Below, in pieces: positions 1 to 10,217 of a stretch of DNA of 64,000 bases. The notes beneath the pieces were generated by a model. The model was not told where the DNA came from. It did no database searches and worked only from the letters and a program-made list of their open reading frames with translations. The first letter of the stretch is position 1; each line of letters starts with the position of its first letter. The stretch covers positions 1 through 64,000 of the forward strand of contig CANFCG010000010.1 in NCBI GenBank assembly GCA_947445115.1. The letters are read 5' to 3'. Source of the DNA: Comamonadaceae bacterium. Its GTDB lineage: Bacteria; Pseudomonadota; Gammaproteobacteria; Burkholderiales; Burkholderiaceae_C. A program made the position numbers and the translations under genes.

Positions 1-73
1 AACCCAGTGCCACCAGCGCGTACATGCTGCCAAGTACGAGTCCGTTGATGATTTGTTGGAGGAATGTCTCCAT
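1..73 (-). CDS. livH: LivH-type branched-chain amino acid ABC permease (N-terminus only)
   Basis: Only the first 24 codons are in the window; the gene runs off the left edge. The translation begins METFLQQIINGLVLGSMYAL, the characteristic start of LivH permeases, inner-membrane subunits of the high-affinity leucine/isoleucine/valine transporter. The ATG lies 5 nt beyond the rarA stop codon, and its probable ribosome binding site (AGGA, about 9 nt upstream) lies inside the last codons of rarA, so the two are probably translated from one message. A LivJ-type binding lipoprotein is found far away at 47803-48942; whether it serves this permease cannot be seen. Confidence 0.8.
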   Translation of the reverse strand, partial: METFLQQIINGLVLGSMYALVALG

Positions 74-78
74 GCGTT

Positions 79-1356
79 TTAAATCCTAATTTTTGTATTT
101 AAGGCTTTGAGTTCAGCCAGCTTGGCGGCGATCTTAATCTCTAAGCCCCTACCTACGGGTTGGTAGAACTGCTGAGCGGGTAATCCCTCGGGGAAGTAAG
201 TTTCCCCAGCGGCAAAGCCATCCGCCTCGTCATGTGCATAGCGGTAATTTTTACCGTAATCCAAATCCTTCATCAGTTTGGTGGGCGCATTTCTAAGGTG
301 CAGCGGAATCGGTCGTGTGCCGTCTTGCTTGATGAACTTCTTGGCTGCATTAAACGCTTTGTAGACCGCATTCGACTTAGGCGCGACGGCCAAATACACC
401 ACGCATTGCGCCAGCGTGAGTTCGCCCTCGGGCGAGCCAAGGCGTTCGTAGGTTTCGGCAGCATCTAGCGCAAGCCTTAGTGCACGGGGGTCGGCAAGGC
501 CTATGTCCTCGGAAGCCATACGGATTAAGCGCCGCACGATGTAGCGCGGATCGACACCGCCGTCTAGCATCCGCACCAGCCAATACAGCGACGCATCGGG
601 GTCGGAGCCGCGCACGGATTTGTGCAGCGCCGAGATGGTGTCATAGAACTGCTCGCCGCTTTTGTCGTAGCGGCGCAGACGCTCGCCCAGTACTTTTTGC
701 AGCCAGTCGTTGGTGATGAACGTGAGCTTCTCTTTGGTCGCAACCACGCTCAAAGTTTCAATGGTGTTGATGAGGCGACGTGCATCGCCATCGGCATAAG
801 CGACTAAAGTTTGCGCGGCAATATCTTCGACTTGCAGGCCGTTTAATTCAGCAAGTGCCTTATCGAGGATCGTCCGCAAACCCACGTCCGATATGGGCTG
901 CAGCACATACACCACGGCACGTGATAAGAGCGCGGAGTTGACTTCGAAGCTAGGGTTTTCTGTCGTTGCGCCAATAAACGTAAACAGCCCCGACTCGACG
1001 TGCGGCAAAAAAGCGTCTTGTTGTGATTTGTTAAAGCGGTGTACCTCGTCCACAAACACAATCGAGCGCTGATTGAGCAGCGCGGCAGCTTGCGCCAATT
1101 CCACTGCTTCGCGGATTTCTTTCACACCACCCAGCACCGCGCTGATCGTGATGAACTGCGCATCGAATGCGTTGGCCATCAGCCGCGCAATGGTGGTCTT
1201 ACCAACGCCTGGCGGCCCCCACAAAATAGCGCTATGCGGCACACCCGCCTCAAAAGCCATACGCAGTGCGGTTCCTGAGCCTAGTACTTGCTCTTGTCCA
1301 ATCACCTCGTCTAAGGTTTTAGGGCGTAGGCGTTCGGCGAGTGGCGCATGGATCAT
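79..1356 (-). CDS. rarA: RarA (MgsA) replication-associated recombination ATPase
   Basis: AAA+ ATPase of the RarA/MgsA/Mgs1 family, related to clamp-loader subunits, which acts at stalled replication forks. Visible motifs are Walker A GPPGVGKT (residues 47-54), Walker B with DEVH (103-106), and the sensor stretch GATTENPSFEVNSALLSRA. The C-terminal part matches the tetramerisation region of the family. At 425 aa the length is normal. The start ATG overlaps the lolA stop codon by 4 nt (ATGA), and ftsK-lolA-rarA form one overlapping minus-strand operon, a gene order familiar in Burkholderiales. The stop lies 5 nt before livH. Confidence 0.96.
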   Translation of the reverse strand: MIHAPLAERLRPKTLDEVIGQEQVLGSGTALRMAFEAGVPHSAILWGPPGVGKTTIARLMANAFDAQFITISAVLGGVKEIREAVELAQAAALLNQRSIVFVDEVHRFNKSQQDAFLPHVESGLFTFIGATTENPSFEVNSALLSRAVVYVLQPISDVGLRTILDKALAELNGLQVEDIAAQTLVAYADGDARRLINTIETLSVVATKEKLTFITNDWLQKVLGERLRRYDKSGEQFYDTISALHKSVRGSDPDASLYWLVRMLDGGVDPRYIVRRLIRMASEDIGLADPRALRLALDAAETYERLGSPEGELTLAQCVVYLAVAPKSNAVYKAFNAAKKFIKQDGTRPIPLHLRNAPTKLMKDLDYGKNYRYAHDEADGFAAGETYFPEGLPAQQFYQPVGRGLEIKIAAKLAELKALNTKIRI

Positions 1357-2075
1357 TGCTTAATCACATCCACCCCAGCAGGGACTTTGAAATTGAAATT
1401 GGCAGGCGATAGATTCGTGTTGATCTGCACTTTTTCAAACTTAATGACGGACGTTTGTCCAAAACTATCCACCATCTCTAGTGCGGCAATTTCAACGCCA
1501 GCAGGTGTTTGCTTGAAGCCGACTTTGACGCTTTGCAGCAAGCTGCCGTTCTCTTGTTTGCCTTTAGCTTTGGGGGTGGCTTGAACCCACTCTAGGTCGT
1601 CACCCTTACTGGATAAGGCTTGCAGCGTGAATTCGGCCTGCAAGGCTTGCAGATTGGGCGCTGAGGCAAATAGCGCAGCAGGGCTACCTGCCATCACACT
1701 CGACAACTTGCGCGAGGTCACTTGATTCAAGTCCACGTCGTGTAGCCACAGCGTTTGTCCATCGGCAATGATGCTTTGCTCAAACGGTTTGGTGTAAATG
1801 AATTTAAAGCGATTAGGCCGCAAAAATTCGAACGTACCACGCGAAAGTTTGATCTTGCCCGCCTTGGCTTCCGCACCACTACCACTGCTGGGTGATGTGA
1901 CGGTTTGCACAAAATCGGCGCGCCCGTTTTTGGTGGATTTGATGAAGCTGTCTAACGCATCGAGTCCGCTCGCGTGAGCAGAGCAAACAAAGGAAAAAAC
2001 GACCATGAAAAATAATTTGATCGCCTTAGATTCCCGCCTACGCGGGAATGACGGATTCTTAAACGCTTGCATCAT
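1353..2075 (-). CDS. lolA: LolA outer-membrane lipoprotein carrier
   Basis: Periplasmic chaperone that takes lipoproteins from the LolCDE exporter to the outer membrane. The mature part (from about residue 36, [11 protein letters not shown]) has the LolA pattern, including FVQTV, a [13 protein letters not shown]-like segment and [14 protein letters not shown]. The ATG at 2075 overlaps the ftsK stop as ATGA. With this start the signal peptide has an unusually long, basic n-region containing [10 protein letters not shown], which is the translation of the palindromic repeat at 2029-2054, followed by a hydrophobic core and an AHA cleavage site. An alternative start is Met24 (position 2006), but that would leave a signal peptide with no positive charge. 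Function is secure; the start is less so. Confidence 0.93.
   Translation of the reverse strand: MMQAFKNPSFPRRRESKAIKLFFMVVFSFVCSAHASGLDALDSFIKSTKNGRADFVQTVTSPSSGSGAEAKAGKIKLSRGTFEFLRPNRFKFIYTKPFEQSIIADGQTLWLHDVDLNQVTSRKLSSVMAGSPAALFASAPNLQALQAEFTLQALSSKGDDLEWVQATPKAKGKQENGSLLQSVKVGFKQTPAGVEIAALEMVDSFGQTSVIKFEKVQINTNLSPANFNFKVPAGVDVIKQ
2029..2054. repeat. Palindromic repeat copy 1, inside lolA
   Basis: The sequence GATTCCCGCCTACGCGGGAA followed by TGACGG is a near-perfect inverted repeat (ATTCCCGC / GCGGGAAT). It belongs to the same family as the copies at 6055, 18555 and 20160. Here it is read in frame within the LolA signal-peptide region. Confidence 0.85.
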
Positions 2076-4360
2076 TCGCTCCGATTGGGAACCAAAATTT
2101 CCCGTTGACCACTAGAGCTGAGGCTACTCACCAGCCCTGCTTTTTCCATAGCTTCCAAGATATTTGCGGCTCGGTTGTAACCAATTTTGAGATGGCGCTG
2201 CACAAGCGAAATGCTGGCTTTGCGGTTCTTTAAAACGATCTCCACCGCTTGGTCGTAGAGCGCGTCTTTTTCTGAGCCGCCACTGCCAGTGCCCATCAAG
2301 CTATCTAGCGAATCACCTTCTGCTTCGCCGCCTTCCAGCACGCCGTCAATGTAGTTGGCTTCGCCTTTTGATTTGAGGTAATCGACGACGCGGTGCACTT
2401 CTTCATCGCTGACAAACGCGCCGTGCACCCTTGTGGGAAAGCCCGTCCCGCTTGGCATGTAGAGCATGTCGCCCATACCCAGCAAGGCTTCCGCACCCAT
2501 TTGATCGAGGATGGTTCGGCTGTCGATTTTGCTGCTGACTTGAAACGCAATGCGCGTGGGAATGTTGGCTTTAATCAGTCCCGTGATCACATCGACCGAG
2601 GGACGCTGCGTGGCAAGCACGAGGTGAATGCCCGCCGCTCTCGCCTTTTGCGCAAGGCGTGCAATCAACTCTTCAATCTTCTTACCGATCACCATCATCA
2701 GATCAGCGAGTTCATCAATCACGATGACGATGTGCGGCAGTGGTTCTAACGGCTCAGGCTCATCCACATTCAGGGAAAACGGATTGGGAATCAGCTCGCC
2801 GCGCGCTTTGGCCTCGATGATCTTGGCGTTAAAACCTGCTAAGTTGCGCACGCCCATTTTGCTCATCAGTTTGTAGCGGCGCTCCATCTCTGCCACGCAC
2901 CAGTTCAGACCATGCGCGGCTTGGCGCATATCGGTCACCACAGGCGCGATGAGGTGCGGGATACCCTCGTAAATACTCATCTCGAGCATCTTGGGATCGA
3001 TGAGCAAGAGACGCACCTCATGCGGCTCGGCTTTGTAGAGCAAAGAGAGAATCATGGCGTTGATACCCACCGATTTGCCCGAGCCTGTGGTACCCGCCAC
3101 CAAACAATGCGGCATCTTGGCAAGATCCGCCACCACCGGCAAGCCAGCAATATCTTTGCCAAGCCCCATAGTCAGTAAAGATTTTGCGTCGTTGTAGACA
3201 TCAGCGCCCAAAATTTCGGACAGCTTAATCATTTGCCGCTTGGCGTTTGGAAGCTCCAGCGCCATACAGTTTTTGCCAGGAATCGTCTCGATCACTCGAA
3301 TAGACACAAGGCTGAGTGACCGTGCCAAATCTTTTGCCAGGCCCACAATCTGCGAGCCTTTCACGCCTGTGGCGGGTTCGATTTCGTAGCGTGTGACGAC
3401 AGGGCCAGGCATGGCGGCAATCACGCGGACTTCGACACCAAAGTCTTTGAGCTTTTTCTCAATCAAGCGGCTGGTCATCTCTAGCGTGTCGGTCGAAACG
3501 CTTTCTTGCTTGAGCAGCGGCGGATCGAGCAAGTCGACGCGCGGCAAGCTGCGCGAACTTTCGTCCACAAAGAGCGCATGTTGGCTCTCGCGCACAACGC
3601 GTTTACTGATGGGCGCGGGTTTTGGTTTTTGTACGGCAAGCGGCACGGCGGCCGTTAAAAAGTCAGGCTCATCTGTGGGTACATCTTGGGTTTCATGGAG
3701 TTGGCTGACCGCGACTCTGTCGTGCAGCACCTGCACCTCACGCTCGCGGGCGGCTTGCTCGCCAAGGCTGATGTCAAGAATAGCTTCTTCTTTTTTACGC
3801 TTTGCGTTTTTTAAATCTTCTAAAAACGCGCCTATTGTGGATGCCAAACTGGGCCAGCGAAACGACAGTGGCCACTGAATAAGTACTAAAACGGCAATTA
3901 GCAGCACTAATACCAGCATGCTTTGATGCGCGGCAACCCACGGTAATGTGGACAAGGTTAGGCTTGCAGGCCAAGAGCCAAACAGACCGCCCGCACCACT
4001 AGGCAGCAGCGGATCCATGCCCTGCCCGACCAGCCATTCGGTCATGCTAGCAATGAAAATCACACCGGCAATAGACAGCCACGCGAACCGAGACGGTTGG
4101 CTCGCTGGACGCAGCACATACAAAGTCGCAAACAGCGGCACAAGCACCATCGACCAACCCGCCAAATACAAAGTGAAATCAGATAAATAAGCGCCAAAAC
4201 TACCCAGCCAATTTTTGGTGTGCATCTCAGCAGCGCTGCTTTCGTGCGAGCCACTGGTAGACCAAGCGGCGTCGGTCATTGAGTGACTGAGCAATGCAAT
4301 CAGCCAACCAGCAAGCAGTACGAGAAGCGCCGCGCGCATTAACCTAGGCTGGATTTTCAT
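2072..4360 (-). CDS. ftsK: FtsK/SpoIIIE DNA translocase
   Basis: Septal DNA pump that clears and aligns chromosome termini for XerCD recombination. At 762 aa it is a compact FtsK. The N-terminal ~180 residues contain about four hydrophobic membrane segments. A short charged linker follows, then the RecA-like motor with Walker A GTTGSGKS (about residue 422) and the family segments [19 protein letters not shown] and [19 protein letters not shown]. The final ~65 residues form the winged-helix gamma domain ([20 protein letters not shown]) that reads KOPS sites. It is divergent from trxB and leads the ftsK-lolA-rarA-livH operon. The stop codon overlaps the lolA start. Confidence 0.97.
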   Translation of the reverse strand: MKIQPRLMRAALLVLLAGWLIALLSHSMTDAAWSTSGSHESSAAEMHTKNWLGSFGAYLSDFTLYLAGWSMVLVPLFATLYVLRPASQPSRFAWLSIAGVIFIASMTEWLVGQGMDPLLPSGAGGLFGSWPASLTLSTLPWVAAHQSMLVLVLLIAVLVLIQWPLSFRWPSLASTIGAFLEDLKNAKRKKEEAILDISLGEQAAREREVQVLHDRVAVSQLHETQDVPTDEPDFLTAAVPLAVQKPKPAPISKRVVRESQHALFVDESSRSLPRVDLLDPPLLKQESVSTDTLEMTSRLIEKKLKDFGVEVRVIAAMPGPVVTRYEIEPATGVKGSQIVGLAKDLARSLSLVSIRVIETIPGKNCMALELPNAKRQMIKLSEILGADVYNDAKSLLTMGLGKDIAGLPVVADLAKMPHCLVAGTTGSGKSVGINAMILSLLYKAEPHEVRLLLIDPKMLEMSIYEGIPHLIAPVVTDMRQAAHGLNWCVAEMERRYKLMSKMGVRNLAGFNAKIIEAKARGELIPNPFSLNVDEPEPLEPLPHIVIVIDELADLMMVIGKKIEELIARLAQKARAAGIHLVLATQRPSVDVITGLIKANIPTRIAFQVSSKIDSRTILDQMGAEALLGMGDMLYMPSGTGFPTRVHGAFVSDEEVHRVVDYLKSKGEANYIDGVLEGGEAEGDSLDSLMGTGSGGSEKDALYDQAVEIVLKNRKASISLVQRHLKIGYNRAANILEAMEKAGLVSSLSSSGQREILVPNRSE

Positions 4361-4375
4361 AGCTGCATAAAATAG

Positions 4376-5398
<1,023 letters not shown>

Positions 5399-5538
5399 CC
5401 TAGGTTTCCTGCGATGAGCGCAAGTGACACGCAGGGAATCTTAGACCGCTAGTCAGTTTGAACGCAATGTTTAAACTGTTTGAGCGAGGTGCGATTCGAT
5501 TGAGTCGTTAAATTTTCAAATAGAAAGAAGTGCACATC

Positions 5539-5772
5539 ATGGCACGTGTATGCGAAGTAACGGGCAAAGGCCCGATGGTTGGAAACAATGTTTCCCATGC
5601 CAATAACAAAACAAAACGCCGTTTCCTCCCGAATCTGCAATATCGCCGTTTCTGGATTGAAAGCGAAAACCGCTGGATTCGTCTGCGCATCAGCAGCGCC
5701 GCTTTGCGTTTAATCGACAAAAATGGTATTGATTCAGTGCTCGCAGATATGCGTGCTCGCGGTCAGCTGTAA
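5539..5772 (+). CDS. rpmB: 50S ribosomal protein L28
   Basis: A 77-aa protein beginning [20 protein letters not shown] with the conserved [11 protein letters not shown] segment, the standard L28 sequence and length. I start at the ATG at 5539 because homologues begin with MARVC; a slightly longer reading from 5530 adds only MHI. It is followed 20 nt downstream by rpmG, the usual bacterial rpmBG pair, and both end at the terminator at 5976-6010. Confidence 0.97.
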   Translation: MARVCEVTGKGPMVGNNVSHANNKTKRRFLPNLQYRRFWIESENRWIRLRISSAALRLIDKNGIDSVLADMRARGQL

Positions 5773-5792
5773 TTTTTTAAGGAATACGAATC

Positions 5793-5960
5793 ATGGCAAA
5801 AGGCGCACGCGAAAAAATTAAACTCGAATCCACTGCTGGAACGGGTCATTTCTACACCACGACTAAAAACAAAAAAACAATGCCTGAGAAAATGCTCATT
5901 AGCAAATTCGACCCAAAGGCACGTAAGCACGTGGAATACAAAGAGATCAAACTGAAGTAA
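5793..5960 (+). CDS. rpmG: 50S ribosomal protein L33
   Basis: A 55-aa basic protein beginning [13 protein letters not shown] and containing [11 protein letters not shown] and [14 protein letters not shown], the typical proteobacterial L33. It has no zinc-binding cysteines, so it is the C-minus form. An AAGGA sequence stands about 8 nt before the ATG. It is the second gene of the rpmB-rpmG operon. Confidence 0.97.
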   Translation: MAKGAREKIKLESTAGTGHFYTTTKNKKTMPEKMLISKFDPKARKHVEYKEIKLK

Positions 5961-5975
5961 TTCAGTTTCTCCAAT

Positions 5976-6010
5976 AAAAAACCGCTTTCTCTGACGAGAA
6001 GCGGTTTTTT
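5976..6010 (+). terminator. Rho-independent terminator after rpmG
   Basis: The hairpin AACCGCTT-TCTC / GAGA-AGCGGTT with a 4-nt loop is followed by a T run. An A run on the left side would let it work in both directions. Confidence 0.9.
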
Positions 6011-6033
6011 ACGTTGGCCATAGCGCCTATCAC

Positions 6034-6080
6034 TGTCATTCCCATGAATGATTGGTCATTCCCGCGAAGGCGGGAGTCCA
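6034..6080. repeat. Palindromic repeat copy 2 with a degenerate half copy
   Basis: A full copy, GTCATTCCCGCGAAGGCGGG followed by AGTCCA, lies at 6055-6080. It is preceded at 6034-6050 by GTCATTCCCATGAATG, which looks like a decayed copy of the same unit. It sits between the rpmG terminator and the convergent gene end at 6090. Confidence 0.8.
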
Positions 6081-6089
6081 TCTCTCAAT

Positions 6090-7082
6090 TTATTCTGGAT
6101 CAATCTTCGCGTCCTTCACCACCTTCGTCCATTTCACCGTTTCAGTCTTAATCAAAGCCGCAAACTGCTCTGGCGTTCCGCCGCCAAGTTCATTGCCTTG
6201 TGACAATAGTTTTGCTTTCACCTCAGGCGTTTGAAGTGCTTTATTTGCGACTTCGTTCAACTGCTTCACCAACGCAGGAGACATCCCTTTAGGGCCAATC
6301 AAACCTTGCCAGTTCAGCACTTCCACCGCATAACCTGACTCAGACATCGTCGGTAACTTAGGCAAAAGGGGGGAACGTTTGGCACTGGTGATCGCAATGC
6401 CGCGCAGCTTGCCTGCTTCCATCATGGGCATGGCTTCATACATTTGCACAAACATCATTTGCACTTGTCCACCGAGCAAATCTGTTGCGGCAGCAGAGCC
6501 ACTCTTGTACGGCGCATGAATCATGTCAATTTTGGCAACGCTTTCAAACAACGCACCGCTTAAATGGTGTGAACCACCAATGCCACCCGATGCGTATGAC
6601 AACTTGCCTGGTGCAGCCTGCGCTGCCGCCACAATATCTTTCACCGTCTTGTAAGGCGAGTTTTCTTTCACCATCAAAATCAGAGGCCCTTTTTCAATCA
6701 GCATAATTGGGGTTGCGTCTGTTGGGCTGTAGGGCAAGGTCTTGAAAAGCGATTGATTCACTGACAAGGGTGCAAAATTGCCCATGCCAATCGTGTAACC
6801 ATCAGGATTAGCCTTGATAATTGCCGCTGTACCGATATTGGCACCGGCACCCGGCTTGTTATCAATAATAATCGACGTTCCCAAGATTTGCCCCATGGCC
6901 TTTGCCACTTGGCGTGAGCGGGAATCGGCATTGCCGCCAGCGCCGTAACCCACAATCCATGTGATAGGCTTGCCTGGCGTTGGATAAACGGCGGCTTGCG
7001 CGAACGAAAGCGCCGATAAAGTAGCGATGGCTGGCGCTGCAATTGCACCTCCAGCGGCTTGAATGAGTTGACGACGCTTCAT
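6090..7082 (-). CDS. Bug/TctC-family periplasmic substrate-binding protein
   Basis: A 330-aa protein of the tripartite-tricarboxylate-transporter binding family, hugely expanded in Burkholderiales (Bug proteins of Bordetella). The N-terminus MKRRQLIQAAGGAIAAPAIA has a twin-arginine-like pair and an alanine-rich core ending near FAQA, so it is exported. Family segments visible are PITWIVGYGAGGNADSRSR, IIDNKPGAGANIGTAAI and YASGGIGGSHHLSGALF. No TctA/TctB membrane genes lie nearby, which is usual for these orphan receptors. The substrate cannot be told from sequence; small carboxylates are typical for the family. Confidence 0.9.
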   Translation of the reverse strand: MKRRQLIQAAGGAIAAPAIATLSALSFAQAAVYPTPGKPITWIVGYGAGGNADSRSRQVAKAMGQILGTSIIIDNKPGAGANIGTAAIIKANPDGYTIGMGNFAPLSVNQSLFKTLPYSPTDATPIMLIEKGPLILMVKENSPYKTVKDIVAAAQAAPGKLSYASGGIGGSHHLSGALFESVAKIDMIHAPYKSGSAAATDLLGGQVQMMFVQMYEAMPMMEAGKLRGIAITSAKRSPLLPKLPTMSESGYAVEVLNWQGLIGPKGMSPALVKQLNEVANKALQTPEVKAKLLSQGNELGGGTPEQFAALIKTETVKWTKVVKDAKIDPE

Positions 7083-7139
7083 AGTTTTCCTATTTAAGTT
7101 TTTAAAATGTGAGTCATGAAGCGTCTATTATTTCATAGC

Positions 7140-7169
7140 TTGTACATCAAAAAGTGTGGGAAGTACTAA
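7140..7169 (+). promoter_or_regulatory. Candidate promoter of the porin gene
   Basis: TTGTAC (7140-7145) and TACTAA (7164-7169) are separated by 18 nt and lie about 90 nt before the porin ATG. AAGGAC just before the ATG is a good ribosome binding site. The promoter is a motif match only. Confidence 0.35.
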
Positions 7170-7260
7170 TGGGGAAACCACGGATAAATTTTTGTAAAGA
7201 AGTCGAGAAAATAGTTTTTGAGAAATTCATCTCAATCTTCAATTTCCTTAAGGACTTAAT

Positions 7261-8493
7261 ATGCAAATCAAGAAAACACTTCTTGCAGCTGCAGTGACTG
7301 CATTAGTCGCAGCAACAGCGCAAGCGCAAACCCTCGCGCCATCGGGTGGAACAGGCCTGACGGTCGGTAACGACAAAAGCGCCGTCACGCTCTACGGTTT
7401 GATCGATGTCACGATGTCAAACGTCAATGCGCAAAATGCAAGTAACGGGTCTAAGCTCAGCTTCCAAACACCTTGGTTCAGCGGCAATCGTTTTGGTGTT
7501 CAAGGCAAACACGATACTGGCGGTGGTTTGAACGCTCTGTTCAAATTAGAGGCTGAGTTTGTGGCCAACACGGGTGAACAAGACACGCCGGGCAATCTTT
7601 TTAATCGTGATGCTTGGATTGGCTTACAAAGCGCTGACTTAGGTAAGCTCTCATTTGGGCGCCAAAACAATATTGCGCGCGATCCAGCAGCTTCTGCAGT
7701 TTATGGCGATGCTTACGGTCCAGCCAAAGCGTCTACAGAAGAAGGTGGCTATACAAACACCAACAATTTCAAGCAAATGATTTACTACGCGGCAGGCCCA
7801 GCTTCTGGCGATGCTGGCACAGCGAATGCTGGCAAGGCCGATACCCGCTATAACCGCGGTATTGTTTGGAAAAAAGAATTTGGATCAGTACTTGCTGGCT
7901 TTGGCTGGCAAACACCAGCCTATGCGGGCGGCGCAGCTGATGGCTTTGCTAAAAACACATCAAAGACAGGAACCCTTGCCTACAACGGCGCTGACTACAC
8001 GATCGCAGGCTTTTACACATCAGCAAACGTTGCCAACCTAGCTGCGTCAACAGCTTCTATTGGCGGTAACTACCAAGTGAATTCGCTTGTTCGTGTGAAT
8101 GCTGGTTTGTTTAGCTACAACGCAAAACAAGTGGCACTCTTGGGCGGTGACCGAAAAGATACAGCTTGGACAATTTCTGCTAAGTTCACACCAGCAGGAA
8201 AAATGGACTATCAAGTTGGCTATCAAGTCATGAAAGCCACCAATGCCGCACTAAGCGGTGCAGCTGGCGCAGTTGGTTCTACTGTAACGAATGCTTATGC
8301 TGACGCAAGCGCCAAGACAGCAACGGGCACTGGCGCTCGCAAGACACTGTACGGCTCAGCGTTTTATCACCTCGACAGCACGACTGAACTCTACGTGGCA
8401 GCTGACCGTGTGAACATGGATGCTGGCTACGGCAACATCAACGGACAGGCATCGCAAATGGAATACGGTGTTGGTATGCGTCTGAAGTTCTAA
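7261..8493 (+). CDS. General outer-membrane porin (Burkholderiales type)
   Basis: A 410-aa trimeric porin precursor. Residues 1-23 form a signal peptide (MQIKKTLLAAAVTALVAATA, then QAQ). The mature part opens with SSVTLYG-like SAVTLYGLIDVTMS. It then carries the family segments GNRFGVQGKHDTGGGLNALFK, NRDAWIGLQSADLGKLSFGR and a final strand MEYGVGMRLKF ending in the aromatic residue needed for outer-membrane insertion. It probably allows diffusion of small anions or general solutes. It is monocistronic between a candidate promoter and a strong terminator. Confidence 0.95.
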   Translation: MQIKKTLLAAAVTALVAATAQAQTLAPSGGTGLTVGNDKSAVTLYGLIDVTMSNVNAQNASNGSKLSFQTPWFSGNRFGVQGKHDTGGGLNALFKLEAEFVANTGEQDTPGNLFNRDAWIGLQSADLGKLSFGRQNNIARDPAASAVYGDAYGPAKASTEEGGYTNTNNFKQMIYYAAGPASGDAGTANAGKADTRYNRGIVWKKEFGSVLAGFGWQTPAYAGGAADGFAKNTSKTGTLAYNGADYTIAGFYTSANVANLAASTASIGGNYQVNSLVRVNAGLFSYNAKQVALLGGDRKDTAWTISAKFTPAGKMDYQVGYQVMKATNAALSGAAGAVGSTVTNAYADASAKTATGTGARKTLYGSAFYHLDSTTELYVAADRVNMDAGYGNINGQASQMEYGVGMRLKF

Positions 8494-8533
8494 TCGAACT
8501 GAAGTCCAAACCTAGCTTACTAGGTTAAAACTA

Positions 8534-8562
8534 AAAAGCGTGTCGAAATGACACGCTTTTTT
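8534..8562. terminator. Bidirectional terminator
   Basis: AAAAAGCGTGTC-GAAA-TGACACGCTTTTTTT is a stem with a short loop and A/T runs on both sides. It serves the porin on the plus strand and the convergent binding-protein gene on the minus strand, whose stop codon abuts it. Confidence 0.9.
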
Positions 8563-10148
8563 TATTTCTTTTGAATATTCCAAAATACCGTTGCCTCCGA
8601 TGGCAACATGCCCGTAATATTTTTTCTAAAAGCCGATGGATGGAAGTATTGCCCGAGTGGCACATGGCTGGCTGTATCAATAGCGCGCAACTGAATCGTC
8701 TCAGCAATTTTCTTTTTATCAGCAACGGAAAGCGCTTGCGAAAATTTGACTTTGAGCGCTTCGATTTGCGGATCATCTTGCCAGCCAAACCAGCCCTTAT
8801 CACCCGTTGCATTCATCATAGGCATGGTGAGTGGATTCAAAATATCGCCGCTATTCCACGAGGTCATAAACGCATTCCAGCCACCGTTGGCTGTAGCGTC
8901 TTTTTTGGCGCGACGGGCAATTAAAGTGCCCCAATCCATTTGCTGCAGATCAACTTTAAAGCCTGCGCTTTCCAGCTGCTGCTTGGCGACCAGTGGAATT
9001 TTTCCAATCACAGGCAAATCGGTCGGACGCATCAGTACGACAGGCGTACCATCGTAGTGAGCGTCTTTCAGCATTTGCTGCGCCAATTTTGGATTGGCCG
9101 AGCCCGTAAAGTAGCTCGTTTTTTCGCTGGCAAAAGGCGTCCCGCAGGGATAAATACTTTGGCAAAACTGCATCATGCCAGGCGTGCCGACCTGCGTTTG
9201 CAGCATTTGCTGCTGGCCTAGTGCCACCATTGCGGCTTGGCGAATTTTGACGTTGTTAAACGGCGCAATTAAATGGTTGAAGCGCAAAATAAATTGCGCC
9301 CCTGTCGGCGACATATCAAAAATCGTGATGTCTTTGTTGGCTTTGAGCGACGAGTACTGCTCGTACATCGGATGCTCCAGCATGTCCACTTCGCCTGCAA
9401 TCAAGGCATTGAACTGCGTTTGCGGATCGCGAATGATGACCCACTCCACGCGGTCCAGTTTGACGACCTTGCCGCCAGCCGTGCCGTCTGCAGCATCGCT
9501 ACGCGGCACGTATTTTTCGTTCTTGGTGTAGATCGCGCGTTCACCCGGCTTGAAGTCCGCGATATTAAATTTGAATGGCCCCGAGCCGATGTACTCTTTA
9601 ATTTGTTCCGTACCGGGCGTGGCTGCAATACGTGCAGGCATGATGAAAGGCACGTTGGATGAGGGCTTGCCGAGCGCCTCTAACATCACGCCAAACGGTG
9701 CTTTGAGCTTGATGACAAAGGTTTTGGCGTTGGGTGTCTCGTAGCCCTCGGTCGCTTTCGCCATCAAACCGCCAAAGCTATCGCGGCTTGCCCAGCGCTT
9801 GATCGAAGCCACCACGTCCGTACTCGTGACGGGTGCGCCATCGTGGAAGACCAAGCCATCGCGCAGCGTGAATGTCCAGGTCAATTTATCTTTCGACACT
9901 GTCCACTTGTCCACCATTTGTGGTTTGATTTTGCCGTCCGCCGTTGTGCCAAACAGCGTGTCGTAAATCATGTAACCGTGGTTGCGCGAAATGTATGCCG
10001 TGGTTTGAATAGGATCCAAAATCGACAAGTTGGCGTGCGGGATGACCTTGAGTGTTTTGGTTTGCGCAAAAGCAGTTTGCGACGCTGTGAGAGCAGCGGC
10101 AAGGAGTGTCAATGAGGACAAGGCGGTGATGACTGAGCGGCGTTTCAT
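8562..10148 (-). CDS. Peptide/nickel-type ABC transporter substrate-binding protein
   Basis: A 528-aa periplasmic binding protein of family 5 (DppA/OppA-like). The signal peptide (MKRRSVITALSSLTLLAAAL, ending TAFAQ) is followed by TLKVIPHANLSILDPIQTTAYI and the family signature around WTFTLRDGLVFHDGAPVTSTDVVASI. No permease or ATPase genes adjoin it, so it either works with a transporter elsewhere or is an orphan. It is divergent from an amidase (70 nt between starts), which hints at uptake of an amide or peptide that the amidase then splits; that link is inference. Confidence 0.88.
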   Translation of the reverse strand: MKRRSVITALSSLTLLAAALTASQTAFAQTKTLKVIPHANLSILDPIQTTAYISRNHGYMIYDTLFGTTADGKIKPQMVDKWTVSKDKLTWTFTLRDGLVFHDGAPVTSTDVVASIKRWASRDSFGGLMAKATEGYETPNAKTFVIKLKAPFGVMLEALGKPSSNVPFIMPARIAATPGTEQIKEYIGSGPFKFNIADFKPGERAIYTKNEKYVPRSDAADGTAGGKVVKLDRVEWVIIRDPQTQFNALIAGEVDMLEHPMYEQYSSLKANKDITIFDMSPTGAQFILRFNHLIAPFNNVKIRQAAMVALGQQQMLQTQVGTPGMMQFCQSIYPCGTPFASEKTSYFTGSANPKLAQQMLKDAHYDGTPVVLMRPTDLPVIGKIPLVAKQQLESAGFKVDLQQMDWGTLIARRAKKDATANGGWNAFMTSWNSGDILNPLTMPMMNATGDKGWFGWQDDPQIEALKVKFSQALSVADKKKIAETIQLRAIDTASHVPLGQYFHPSAFRKNITGMLPSEATVFWNIQKK

Positions 10149-10217
10149 GGACTATCCTTTGCGGCGTGAGTGAAATCTGAATTAAGCTTGAACTATAAAT
10201 GAAATACAAGGGTTGAC

